A stretch of DNA of 64,000 bases from WHTK01 sp963711035 (GTDB lineage Bacteria; Chloroflexota; Dehalococcoidia; DSTF01; WHTK01). The stretch covers positions 62,001-126,000 of the forward strand of contig CAVQCN010000004.1 of NCBI GenBank assembly GCA_963711035.1, given 5' to 3'. Positions within the stretch are counted from its first letter, which is position 1; every line of letters begins with the position of its first letter. Shown in pieces: positions 1 through 10,040 of this stretch. The notes beneath the pieces were generated by a model. That model saw only the letters and a program-made list of their open reading frames with translations, was not told the DNA's origin and did not search any database. Both the position numbers and the translations under genes were made by a program.

Positions 1-1
1 C

Positions 2-1310
2 GCCCTCGACCAGGCGAAAGTCATCCTCGAGAACAGCGATAGCGCCGGCAAGGCAATTCTCGTCGTCAGCGACGGCGAGGACCACGCCGGCGGCTTCAGT
101 CAGCGCGCGGCGGACCTGCACGCGCAGGGCATCCTCGTGCTCGCGGCCGGCGTCGGCACGACTGAGGGCTCAACCCTTATCGTGACAAACGCCATCGGCT
201 CCAACCCCCAGGTCAAGGTCGACGAATCGGGGCAGCCCATCGTCACCAAACTCGACGAGGCGAACCTGCAGGCGCTGGCAGCAGCCGGCGGCGGGCGCTA
301 CCTGCGACTCGATAACACCAACCTGCTCAGCTTCCGCGACGATCTGTCCCGTCTCAGCCAGACGCCCCTCGGCCAGGAGACACAGGTCCTCCCGATCGAG
401 CGCTTCCAGCTCTTCGTCGCCGCCGCGCTGGTGCTGCTCGTCGCGGCCTGGTTCGTGCCGTCACGGCTGCGGTTGCCATCACCGCGGCGCCTGCTGCGCG
501 TGCGACTTCGCCCCGAAATCGCGCTGCTCCTGCTCGCCATCGGCCTCGGCGCCTGCTCCCAGAACTCGCTGCGCAGCCGCAACGAAACCGCGAATCGCGC
601 CTACGAGGCGGGCAACTACGACGACGCGCTCACCCAGTACCAGACGCTGATCGCGGCGCGGCCGGACGTGCCGGAGCTGAGCTACAACTCCAGCAACACC
701 GAGAACCGCCTAGGCAACTACGACCGCGCCGTAGAAGAGGCGCAGCGCGCCCTGCCGCCGACCAGCGCCGATGTCGGCGACCTCACCTACTACACGCTCG
801 GCAACAGCGAGCTCTCGCTCGGCAACCTGGAGCAGGCCTACGACGCCTATCGCAACGCCCTGCTGCTCAACCCGGACGACGCGGACGCCAAGTACAACCT
901 CGAGGTCACGCTGGCCATGCTGCAACAGCGTCAGCAGGAGCAGACAACAACAAGAACAACAGCAGCCCGGCGACAATGGCCAGCCGCCGGCGGGCGATCA
1001 GGCCAACGGCGGCGACCAACAGCAACAACCCGGCGACCAGCAGCCTGGCGACCAGTCGCAGCAGGGCCAGGGCGATCAGCAGCAAGACAACAACGGCCAA
1101 CAGCAGCCCGGCACGACTCCCGGCGCGACCGGCGATCAGAACCCGGACGCCGGGTCCAGCAGCCCAACCCGTGACCTGCAGCAGGCCCTCGAAGGCATCG
1201 GCACGCAGCCGACGTACGAGCAGGCGCTGCACATCCTCGACCTGCTGCGCCAGGAGCAGCAACAGCAGCAGATTCCCGTGACGGGCGGCACGGGAGGCCC
1301 CGACTACTGA
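2..1310 (+). CDS. VWA-domain protein fused to TPR repeats (BatB/BatC-like), 5' partial and frameshifted
   Basis: The 5' end lies outside the window. The visible frame opens in the last part of a von Willebrand A domain (AILVVSDGEDHAGG, near nt 53-95). It continues through a membrane segment (nt 405-465), a second hydrophobic segment ending in a lipobox-like LGAC (nt 517-555) and about three TPR-like repeats (nt 590-930). The reading frame then changes at about nt 944: one extra A separates the TPR part from a Gln/Pro/Gly/Asp-rich tail that ends at 1310. Removing that base joins the two halves inside a glutamine run. VWA-TPR proteins of this kind are the BatB/BatC partners of MoxR, DUF58 and transglutaminase genes, which lie just downstream on the other strand. 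Whether the shift is real or a sequence error cannot be told from the window. Confidence 0.8.
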
Positions 1311-1531
1311 TGCCGAGTGGCTGGGTGCACCTGGTGACGGCGCCGGATCAGCTCACGGCCGAGTTCTGGATCCAGGTCCTGCAGGACGCCGGCATCACCG
1401 CCGTCATCCATCCGGCGGACGCCGTCTCATTCCTCGGCGTGGCGGGCTACGGCTGCCGCGTGCTGGTGCGTGAAGAGGACCTCGACGAGGCGCGGGAGAT
1501 CATCCCGGAAGCGGCGGCCGAAGGCCACTAG
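1310..1531 (+). CDS. DUF2007-family small protein
   Basis: This 73-residue protein begins GWVHLVTAPDQLTAEFWIQVL, the N-terminal pattern of DUF2007 (putative signal-transducing) proteins: a short beta-alpha-beta fold in which a helix follows 'A.d...AEf....L...GI'. Its ATG overlaps the stop of the VWA-TPR gene (TGATG), so the two are translationally coupled and probably co-transcribed. The function of the family is not established. The downstream 223 bp to the convergent transglutaminase gene hold no convincing gene. Confidence 0.7.
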   Translation: MPSGWVHLVTAPDQLTAEFWIQVLQDAGITAVIHPADAVSFLGVAGYGCRVLVREEDLDEAREIIPEAAAEGH

Positions 1532-1754
1532 CGTGGCGGCGAACCCTGCCAAGAGACCGTCCACCACCGACAGACTGACCAGGTAGCCCGTCTTTCGCAG
1601 TTGTAGGCGAGGCTTTCTAACCTCACCGCCGAGCCAGGAAAGGCCCGGCTACGGCACTACGTGGGGCAAGCCTCTAGCCGGCAGTCGCCGGCCGGTCCGT
1701 TCAGGCGTGCCGTCCGGGAGTGGTGCCTCGCGCAGTTCGCGTGCCATGCAATGG

Positions 1755-4022
1755 CTATTTCCACCGCAGGGCGCGGGACAGGAGCTTATTGCGCACCTGC
1801 TTCCAGACGCCTGCGAGGCGCTCCTTCTCCTGCGGGCTCAGATCTTTGTGACCGTATCGACTGCGCACGTAGCTCTCGCTCAGGTAGTCGATGTCATCGA
1901 CGTCGGGCAGCTCGTGGTGCAGGCGGTCGATCATCTCACGCGGCGTTTGCTGCGGCAGCGGCCGGATGCGGGCCCAGCGGCCCAGACGCAACGTCTTCTC
2001 CCATATCTGCGCCGGGTAGTCGAGGCCGTGCATGCCGCGCTGCCAGACGAACTGGAACAGGCCGCCGCCGATCAGGCTCACGGCCAGGAAGACGCCGATG
2101 ACGCCGAGAAGGATCTGGCTGAAGAGGTGCGAGTCGTGGTGCTGCACGATCGTGTCGACGGCCGGGCCGGCGGGCGCCAGCGGGATGCTCTGGTCGGTAA
2201 ACGGCAGCTCGCCGTCGAACAGCGAGAAGTCATCCTGGCCGGGAATGGGCTGGTCAGTGCCGGTGCGGGCGACGCGCGGCTCGTTCGGCGCCGGGTTGAA
2301 TTCAACCCAGCCGAGGCCGGGGAAGTAGACCTCCGGCCAGGCGAAGGAGTTCGCGCCGGTCACGGTGTACGTGTTCGTGTTTGGCGCCCGATCCTGCGGC
2401 CGCAGCACGTAGCCCACGGCGATGCGGGCCGGGATACCCAGCGTGCGCAGCATGACGACCATCGCCGAGGCGTGGTAGTCGAAGTAGCCGCGCTGCACGT
2501 CGAAGAGGAAGTAGTCGACCGAGTCCTGCTTCGGCCCCGCCGGCGGGATGGTGGTATCGATGGCGAAGGTGCGCAGGTACTGCTCGATCTTCACGGCGCT
2601 GTCGTACGGGTTGGTAGAGCCGGCCGTGACCTCCTGTGCCTTGTCGGCGACGCGCTGAGGCAGGTCTGAGGGCAACTGCAGGTACGGCGTGATCCAGTCC
2701 GGGTAGTCGCTCGATGCAGCCTCCAGGCTCTCGACCGACGCGTTGCTCACCGTGCTGTCGATGTGGTACTCGTCCCCTGCTTTGAGGCCGTTCGCCGGGC
2801 GCACGGAGGTAATGTCCGCCTGGTTGGAGCCATAGACGACTTTCGTGTCGATCGAGACGTCCAGCGGCTCACCGGCTGTGAGAATGACGCCGCTGTCCTT
2901 CGAGAGCGTGATGTCCGCCGAGACCGGCCGGCGCTGCTCGGCGCGGGCCTCCTCGACGCTCTGCATGGCCTCGAGCGCGGGCCAGTTGTCCTTCGTGATC
3001 TTGGAGGCATCGCCGATCTTCCAACCCTGCGAGACATACTCGTCGTAGCTCTGGGCGCGCAGGAAGAGGGGCTCGGACGTCGTCACCTTCATGACCTCGC
3101 CGGTGCCGAGCGAAATCTGACCCTGCAGCGGAAACACGGAGCCGAAGCTGTGCACCGCCGCGCCTTTCTTGCTATCGACGGCAGCAAACACGCGGTTGAA
3201 GTCCGTAATCCGCCCCGTAATCGGCGCAGTGATCTCATGCCACACGCCGAGCAGCACGCCACTGCCACCGCCGACCGGCATGATCCACGCCGCCGCCAGC
3301 AGCACCAGCGCGATCCACACCGTGACGTTGAGCACGTGCAGGCTGATGAAGTCCGGGTAGCCCGCCTGCTCGCGGCGCCACTGTCGCGCCTGTCGCAGCA
3401 GGTTGGCGCGCGCCAGAAGCACGATGGCGCAGAACAGGTAGATGAGCAGCGGGAAGCTGTGCTGGCCGGGCAGGTAGCTGATGTTCGTCAGCAGCGCGGC
3501 GCCGCCCGGGATCAGCGCCAGCCAGGCGTTGTACCAGCGGAAGAGGCTCCAGGCCGCGACATACGCCGCCAGATACGTGACGGCGACGACCAGCACCACG
3601 AACGGCAGGTTGTCGGTGGAGATGCCACCTTCGTAGACCGCCTTGCCCCATATCCACATGCGGTCCGAAAGGTCACTGATCCGGTGCGGTAGCGAGCCGT
3701 CCAGCTTGCTCGTCGAGTAGTAGATAACGCCGACCGCGCCGATCAGCAGCGCCAGCAAATGGCCCAGGACCTCGGCGATGCCCGACTTGGCCAGCACCAA
3801 CCCGGTGACGAGCCCCAGGAAGGCGATCGGGAAGAGCGAAGGCATGAGGGAAACCCAGTCGGCGCCGTTGATCGAGCCGACTACGGTCAGGAAACCGATG
3901 AGGACGATGACCAGCGTGACGAGGTCTTCCCAGGACAAGAACCGCCCGATGAACGTGAAGACGTTGGGCTCGTTGCGCTCTTCTTCACCCTTGAAGAGGT
4001 CTTCCCACGACGCCTGTCGCAT
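1755..4022 (-). CDS. Multi-pass membrane transglutaminase-like protein with the catalytic triad lost
   Basis: The 755-residue protein has seven N-terminal membrane segments (about residues 30-260), a large extracytoplasmic transglutaminase-core domain (about 270-600), one more membrane segment (about 630-655) and a cytoplasmic DUF4129-like tail. This is the TgpA-type architecture that normally accompanies DUF58 and MoxR. The core is well conserved around the active site, but the catalytic positions are changed. The Cys position reads Phe514 (GYFDYHASAM), the His position Phe560 (NSFAWPEVYF) and the Asp position Asn576 (EFNPAP). It should therefore be a pseudoenzyme. Its ATG overlaps the DUF58 stop codon (TGATG), so it is the last gene of the moxR-DUF58-transglutaminase operon. 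Confidence 0.88.
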   Translation of the reverse strand: MRQASWEDLFKGEEERNEPNVFTFIGRFLSWEDLVTLVIVLIGFLTVVGSINGADWVSLMPSLFPIAFLGLVTGLVLAKSGIAEVLGHLLALLIGAVGVIYYSTSKLDGSLPHRISDLSDRMWIWGKAVYEGGISTDNLPFVVLVVAVTYLAAYVAAWSLFRWYNAWLALIPGGAALLTNISYLPGQHSFPLLIYLFCAIVLLARANLLRQARQWRREQAGYPDFISLHVLNVTVWIALVLLAAAWIMPVGGGSGVLLGVWHEITAPITGRITDFNRVFAAVDSKKGAAVHSFGSVFPLQGQISLGTGEVMKVTTSEPLFLRAQSYDEYVSQGWKIGDASKITKDNWPALEAMQSVEEARAEQRRPVSADITLSKDSGVILTAGEPLDVSIDTKVVYGSNQADITSVRPANGLKAGDEYHIDSTVSNASVESLEAASSDYPDWITPYLQLPSDLPQRVADKAQEVTAGSTNPYDSAVKIEQYLRTFAIDTTIPPAGPKQDSVDYFLFDVQRGYFDYHASAMVVMLRTLGIPARIAVGYVLRPQDRAPNTNTYTVTGANSFAWPEVYFPGLGWVEFNPAPNEPRVARTGTDQPIPGQDDFSLFDGELPFTDQSIPLAPAGPAVDTIVQHHDSHLFSQILLGVIGVFLAVSLIGGGLFQFVWQRGMHGLDYPAQIWEKTLRLGRWARIRPLPQQTPREMIDRLHHELPDVDDIDYLSESYVRSRYGHKDLSPQEKERLAGVWKQVRNKLLSRALRWK

Positions 4023-5291
4023 CAGGACGTTCTCCCCGCCGGCGACTCTCCCAACTCGGCGCCCGTGGCGAGCGAGGTGACGAGGTCATCGGCGTGTTTG
4101 ACCATGTAGGTGTAGACGTCGGACGCGGCCAGCGCGCCGAACACCATGAGCGAGTTCTGCTCGCCGCCGAAGGTGCTCGGCTCGAGCAGGATGGCTGCGA
4201 CTTTGACGCCGCGCTCCGAGACGAACTGCAGCGCTTCCACCCAGTCCTCCGAGGTGGACGGCGTGATCACGACGACGGTCGTGTGGCGGCCGAAGCGCTT
4301 CGCCTCCTCGTTGATCAGGGCGCCGACCGAGACGTCGCCCTCGGCACGCGATAGGGCCAGCGCCTCGAGGATCTTCGTGTACTGCTGGGCGCCGCGCTGC
4401 GCGTCTTCGACGAACAGGCTCTGGCCGTAGGTGATGATACCAACCGACCGGTTGGCGACGAGGAAGTAACGCGCCACCGACGCGGCGAGCTTGACCGCGT
4501 ACTCCTCGGTGCCGTCGTCCCCTTCGCCTACGTGCACCTTCTTCTCCATGTCGAGGATGATCCAGATGTCGGAGGCCGGGTCCAACTCGAAGAGCTTGAC
4601 CATGAGCTTGTTGGTGCGTGCCGTGGAGGGCCAGTGGATGCGGTTGAAGCTATCGCCGGACTCGTACTCGCGAACACCGGAGGCATTGGGCGTGACGTAG
4701 TGGGTGCGGCGCCGGAATCGGCCCTCGCCGGGCAGGTTGGCCGGCGGCACGTAGAAGTTGGGCAGCTCTGTCGCCTGCGGATAGATGAGGATGTTCTGCT
4801 GGTAGCCGTACGTCGTCGTGAAGCGGAAGAAGCCGAAGGGGTCGCCCGTCGTAATGCGCACCGGCCCCAAGCGTGAACAGCCCGCGACGGCCGCACTGCA
4901 CCGATGTGCGCCACGTCCGCGACTGGCGCGGGCCGAGGCTGATGATCGTGCGCGAGACGTGTCCCGGCATGTCGGACGGGTCCTCGACCTCGAGCCAGAG
5001 CTTGGTCAGCCAGCTCGTGTTCTTGACCCGGATGCGCTCCTGGAAGACCTGCCCTTCCTGCAGGCGGTCGAGCGGCCGCTCGACCGTGACCTCGAGGCCG
5101 CGCGTGTTCATCCTGGCCCAGAAGTAGGCGATGGGCAGGCCGAAGAGGATGACGTAGCCGAGGCGGGCCGGCAACCAGTTTCCCGTCGCGAGAGACGAGA
5201 GCAAGCAGAGGAACAGGATTATGAGGATGACGGTGAGCGCAAAGTGGCGCCGGAAGAGCGTGTTCCACCAACGGAGTGCGAACGCCCGCAC
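4022..5291 (-). CDS. DUF58 (VWA-like) protein, single-base frameshift
   Basis: Residues 1-142 are read from 5291: two N-terminal membrane segments, then a beta-rich region ending VQCGRRGLFTLG. The rest of the DUF58 domain (GDPFGFF, VREYESGDSFNRIHW and the VWA-like half) lies in the next frame down to 4022. Skipping one G in the run at 4865-4868 joins both parts as LFTLGPVRITTGDPFG, giving 422 residues, a normal length for the family. The crossover codon is CTT followed by GGG-G (CTT at 4871-4869). DUF58 proteins work with MoxR ATPases and TgpA-type transglutaminases at the membrane, in maturation or cell-envelope roles that are poorly defined. The gene starts 11 bp after moxR stops. Indel, pseudogene and frameshifting all remain possible. 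Confidence 0.82.
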
Positions 5292-5302
5292 GAACCGCCA
5301 GC

Positions 5303-6265
<963 letters not shown>

Positions 6266-6375
6266 GCTGCCACTCCCAACGCTGCCTGGGCTTAGTTGAC
6301 GGGAATTATAGCAAGCAGCTATCGCATCGAGGGTACCAAGAATCCTCGGCGCGCGCCCAGACGCTCGCCACCGAT

Positions 6376-6405
6376 TTGGTAACCGCGCGTTGCAGTCCCT
6401 ACAAT
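6376..6405 (+). promoter_or_regulatory. Sigma70-type promoter of the M23 lipoprotein gene
   Basis: A -35 box TTGGTA (6376-6381) and a -10 box TACAAT (6400-6405) are separated by 18 bp. The -10 box ends 8 nt before the ATG at 6414 and no Shine-Dalgarno sequence is visible, so the transcript is probably leaderless. Confidence 0.6.
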
Positions 6406-6413
6406 CGATCGAC

Positions 6414-7460
6414 ATGACCCCGCGATTGCACCGGTTGCTCTTCATGCTGGCGGGCGGCCTGACACTCCTCGCCGTGGCCTGCGGAGGCAGCACCTCAGCG
6501 AGCCAATCCAGTGGCGTAACCATCGCCACCGTTGGGCACACGCCCACCACGGCAGCCGTCGCGGCGCTTGAGCAGGCCACGCCCACCGCGGCGCCATCCG
6601 CAACCGCGACGGAAACGGCCGAGGCGACGGCCACCGAACCGCCACCGACGGAGACGCCTGCGGCCACCGGCACCGTCACGTTCTCGCCGGCGCAGGTGCC
6701 GCAGGGCGGCTGGACCGTCGTCTACCTCACGGCCTCGGCGACGTCCGCGACGCTGCACTTCCGCGACCTCGACTACCCAATGCTGGACAGCGGCGACTAC
6801 TGGTGGGCGATCGTCGGCGTCGGCGCCTTCACCGATCCGGGCAGCTACACGGCGACGATCACCTACACACCGACGGACGGGACGGAGGCGACCATCGTGA
6901 GCGCCGATATCCCCGTCGTCCACCGCGACTACCCGGTCGTCGACATCGAGCTGGACCCGGCTGCTACGGCGCTGCTCGACCCCAGCATCGTCAACGCGGA
7001 GCTGGCGCAGCGCGCCTCGATCTACTCCGGCTACACGATGCAGCGCTACTGGGACGGCGCCTTCATCGCGCCCTCGGATGCGCCGCTCAGCAGCGTCTAC
7101 GGCGAGGCGCGCAGCTACAACCACGGCCCGGTCACCGACTACCACCGCGGCACCGACTTCGCCGGTCAGACCGGCGACCCGGTGGTAGCGGCTCAGCGCG
7201 GCAAGGTGGTGTTCACGGGCGAGCTCAAGGTGCGCGGCAACAGCGTGATCATCGATCACGGCGCCGGCGTCTTCACCGCCTACCATCACCTCTCCGAGAT
7301 CGACGTGCAGCAGGGGCAGATGGTGGACGCGGGCGACTTCATCGGCAAGATCGGCGCCACCGGCCTCGTCACCGGCCCTCACCTGCACTGGGAAGTCATC
7401 ATTCGCGGCGTCGAGATCGACGGAGAGCTCTGGATCGCCGCCGGCGCCATCCTGCCGTAG
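6414..7460 (+). CDS. M23-family metallopeptidase lipoprotein
   Basis: The 348-residue protein begins with a lipoprotein signal (hydrophobic MLAGGLTLLAVAC, cleavage before Cys). A Thr/Ala/Pro-rich linker, an Ig-like region and a C-terminal LytM/M23 domain follow. Zinc-site motifs are present: H244-x3-D248 (YHRGTDF) and H323-x-H325 (PHLHWEV), so the domain should be an active glycyl-type endopeptidase or an EnvC-like hydrolase acting on peptidoglycan outside the membrane. I prefer the ATG at 6414 to a TTG 24 nt upstream because the -10 box lies between them. It is divergent from moxR and stands alone. Confidence 0.88.
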   Translation: MTPRLHRLLFMLAGGLTLLAVACGGSTSASQSSGVTIATVGHTPTTAAVAALEQATPTAAPSATATETAEATATEPPPTETPAATGTVTFSPAQVPQGGWTVVYLTASATSATLHFRDLDYPMLDSGDYWWAIVGVGAFTDPGSYTATITYTPTDGTEATIVSADIPVVHRDYPVVDIELDPAATALLDPSIVNAELAQRASIYSGYTMQRYWDGAFIAPSDAPLSSVYGEARSYNHGPVTDYHRGTDFAGQTGDPVVAAQRGKVVFTGELKVRGNSVIIDHGAGVFTAYHHLSEIDVQQGQMVDAGDFIGKIGATGLVTGPHLHWEVIIRGVEIDGELWIAAGAILP

Positions 7461-7567
7461 GACCCGCTGGCAAGAGACGGAGCAACCGGCGCGGAGACCG
7501 CCGCAAGACGCACCGTGGTTGGCCGGGGCTAGATTCCTCGCTCGCTCGGACGGCGGCGCGTTCGCTG

Positions 7568-8476
7568 TTACGGCCGGCGGCAGATCAGCGAACGCCAGTC
7601 GCCTTCCTGCAGCGTGCGCTCGACCACGAACCCCGCCTTCTCCAGCGCTCGCACGCAGCCTGCCTCACGCTCGGCAATGATGCCGCCCGCGACGACGTAG
7701 CAGCCCGGCTTGAGGCAATCGTACATGCCCTGCGCCAATGCGGTGACGGTGGCCGCGTTGATGTTGGCCAGGATCAGGTCGTAGGGGCCGTCGTCTTCGA
7801 CCTCCTCCAGCGAGCCGTAGACGGAGCGGATGTGGTCGGCCATGCCGTTGAGCTCCGCGTTGGCGATGGTCGCCTCGTAGGCCTGCGGTTCGTTGTCGAC
7901 AGCAATGGCGTAGTCGGCGCCGAGCGCGACAGCAGCGATTGCCAGCACGCCCGAGCCGCCACCGAGGTCGAGCAGATAGGCGTGCGGCGGCAGCAAATCC
8001 TGCAACGCAAGGAGCGCCATGCGCGTCGTGGGGTGCTGGCCGGTGCCGAACGCCATGCCCGGGTCCAGGCTGATCACCACCTCGCCGGGCTGCGCTTCGT
8101 ACTGCTTCCAAGCCGGCCGGATGACGATCTTGCCGGCGCGCTCGATGTCGTAGTGCTCTTTCCAGGCCTCGGCCCAGTCCTCTTCGCGAATCGTCTGCCA
8201 CTGCAGCGGGCCGTCGATCGCATCCGCGAGGCCTTCGTCCACAAGGCGGCGGCGCACGGCCGCCCGTCGCGAGGGCGAGACCTCACCGTAGATGTAGGCG
8301 CGCAGGGTGAGCGGCGCCTCCTTGTCGAGGATGTATCCCTCGTCCGGGCCCAGCGCCTCGATCGGCGGCTCGATGGTCACGCCGGAGCCGGTAATCTCTT
8401 GCAGCAGGTCGGCTGCCTCGTCCGACGCGTCGGGCATGACGCGGAGCGACATTTCGGTCCAGAAGCCCTCAGGCAT
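7568..8476 (-). CDS. prmA: Ribosomal protein L11 methyltransferase
   Basis: The 302-residue protein has the PrmA order: an N-terminal substrate-recognition region and then a class I SAM methyltransferase fold with motif I LDLGGGSGVLAIAA, the acidic strand-2 residue in AVDNEPQAYE, and the LILANINA motif that binds the target amino group. PrmA trimethylates lysines and the N-terminus of ribosomal protein L11. It lies 133 bp downstream of dnaJ on the same strand; dnaJ-prmA adjacency is common in bacteria and suggests one transcription unit. Confidence 0.93.
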   Translation of the reverse strand: MPEGFWTEMSLRVMPDASDEAADLLQEITGSGVTIEPPIEALGPDEGYILDKEAPLTLRAYIYGEVSPSRRAAVRRRLVDEGLADAIDGPLQWQTIREEDWAEAWKEHYDIERAGKIVIRPAWKQYEAQPGEVVISLDPGMAFGTGQHPTTRMALLALQDLLPPHAYLLDLGGGSGVLAIAAVALGADYAIAVDNEPQAYEATIANAELNGMADHIRSVYGSLEEVEDDGPYDLILANINAATVTALAQGMYDCLKPGCYVVAGGIIAEREAGCVRALEKAGFVVERTLQEGDWRSLICRRP

Positions 8477-8609
8477 GCGTTATCACCGTTCAGACCTCAC
8501 TAGAACAGCCTGAGGGCACCACGTGCCATCGGCTCACTGGGCGCTTCGATTGGTGGATGCATCTCTCACGTCGACCGCGTATCGCGCGGTTTGCGGCCAT
8601 GCCAATGGC

Positions 8610-9737
8610 CTAGGAGAAGGCGTCCTTCACCCGCTCGAAGATGGTGCGTCCTTCCTCTGGATTCGACTCGTCCAGCGTCTCACCGAGGCGCTTGAGCAGG
8701 GTCTTTTGCTCCGAGTTGAGCTTCTTCGGCGTCGCAACCTGCACGTGGACGTGCATGTCGCCGCGACCGCCGCCGCGCAGGTGGTGGATGCCCTTGCCGC
8801 GCAAGTCGATGATCTCGCCGCTCTGAACGCCCGCGTTGATCTTGACCTTGTGGTGCCCGCCTTCGAGCAACGGCACTTCCACCTCGTCGCCGAGCGCGGC
8901 CTGCACGAAGTTGACGTTGAGCTGCACGTGCACGTCGTCCTCTTCGCGATGGAAGAAGGAGTGCTCCATGACGTCGAGCAGCACGTAGACGTTGCCACGC
9001 GGGCCGCCGTAGGAGCCGAGCTCGCCTTCGCCGGCCAGGCGGATCTGCGAGCCGCGGTCGACGCCGGCCGGCACTTTGACCTCCAGCGTGCGGGTGAAGC
9101 GCTCGCGGCCGGACCCTTTGCAGTGCGTGCACGGCGTCGGCACGATGAGGCCCTCACCTCGGCAGCGGTCGCAGGCCGTCACGTTGATGAACTGACCGAA
9201 GACGCTGCGCTGCACGCGCCTCACCTCGCCGGTGCCTTCGCAGGCGGGGCAGGGCTGTGGTTCCGTGCCGGGCTCGGCGCGCAGTCCTTCGCAGCGTGAG
9301 CACAGCTCAGTACGGTTGATGGTGACTGGCTTCGTCGCGCCAAACGCGGCTTCCTCGAAGGTCAGCTCGACTTTGACCTGCAGGTCAGCGCCGCGGGTCG
9401 GTGCGCGACGGCGCGCCTGGGTCGAGGCGCCGAAGAAGGCGTCGAAGATGTCGCCGAAGCTGCCAAAGGGGCCGAAGCCCTCGAAGCCGCGCGAGCTGAA
9501 GTTGTTACCGTCGATGCCGGCGTGGCCGAAGCGGTCGTAGTTGGCGCGCCGCTCCGGGTCCGAGAGGATCTCGTAGGCCTCGTTGATCTCCTTGAAGCGC
9601 GCCTCCGCGCCCGGCTCCGAGTTGCGGTCCGGGTGGTACTGCATGGCCAGGCGGCGGAAGGCGCGTTTGATCTCGTCCGCCGAGGCGTTGCGAGGCACTT
9701 CCAGGGTTTCGTAGTAATCAGCTTTCTGCGTGGCCAT
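8610..9737 (-). CDS. dnaJ: Chaperone protein DnaJ
   Basis: The 375-residue type I Hsp40 has a J domain with HPD (MQYHPDRN), a Gly/Phe-rich linker (residues about 75-105), a zinc-binding region with four CxxC units (CSRC, CPAC, CDRC, CTHC) and a C-terminal substrate-binding domain. It stimulates DnaK ATPase and delivers unfolded clients in the cytoplasm. Neither dnaK nor grpE is in the window. A -10-like TACACT on the minus strand ends 11 nt before the ATG, and no strong Shine-Dalgarno is seen. A cassette with prmA follows. Confidence 0.95.
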   Translation of the reverse strand: MATQKADYYETLEVPRNASADEIKRAFRRLAMQYHPDRNSEPGAEARFKEINEAYEILSDPERRANYDRFGHAGIDGNNFSSRGFEGFGPFGSFGDIFDAFFGASTQARRRAPTRGADLQVKVELTFEEAAFGATKPVTINRTELCSRCEGLRAEPGTEPQPCPACEGTGEVRRVQRSVFGQFINVTACDRCRGEGLIVPTPCTHCKGSGRERFTRTLEVKVPAGVDRGSQIRLAGEGELGSYGGPRGNVYVLLDVMEHSFFHREEDDVHVQLNVNFVQAALGDEVEVPLLEGGHHKVKINAGVQSGEIIDLRGKGIHHLRGGGRGDMHVHVQVATPKKLNSEQKTLLKRLGETLDESNPEEGRTIFERVKDAFS

Positions 9738-9820
9738 AGGTATGAACTAGTGTAACGGCTCGATTCCCGTGCGACGAGGCCCCTTCACGTCACCAAATGC
9801 CCGGATGGTAGACTCGCCTC

Positions 9821-10021
9821 ATGATGCCTCACGATGACGACGACCTGGACTTCGACGACCTGTCGGACGTCCGTCACCCCGACCACGACCTCTCCGAGTG
9901 GGGCATCGCGTACGACCGCGGCCCAGAGCCGAAACCCTGGTTCCTGCGCCGCGGCTTCCTCCTCGTCGTCGCGGCCCTAGCCATAGGCAGCCTCATCCTG
10001 CCCCTCGTCCTGCGGTTGTAA
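9821..10021 (+). CDS. Small acidic single-pass membrane protein
   Basis: The 66 residues have an Asp/Glu-rich N-terminal half (DDDDLDFDD), a WGIAYDRGPEPKPW stretch and one C-terminal membrane helix (LLVVAALAIGSLILPLVL). The second Met could equally be the start. A -10-like TAGACT (9809-9814) ends 6 nt before the ATG, and no ribosome binding site is seen. I recognise no family. The gene precedes the Kef-type antiporter by 19 bp on the same strand and may be co-transcribed with it. Confidence 0.6.
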   Translation: MMPHDDDDLDFDDLSDVRHPDHDLSEWGIAYDRGPEPKPWFLRRGFLLVVAALAIGSLILPLVLRL

Positions 10022-10040
10022 CCCGGCTGGCTGAATCGAA

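Noticed and set aside
6266..6679. N-terminal extension of moxR
   Set aside because: Low-complexity Val/Ala sequence antisense to the M23 gene; the GTG with ribosome binding site at 6265 fits the family.
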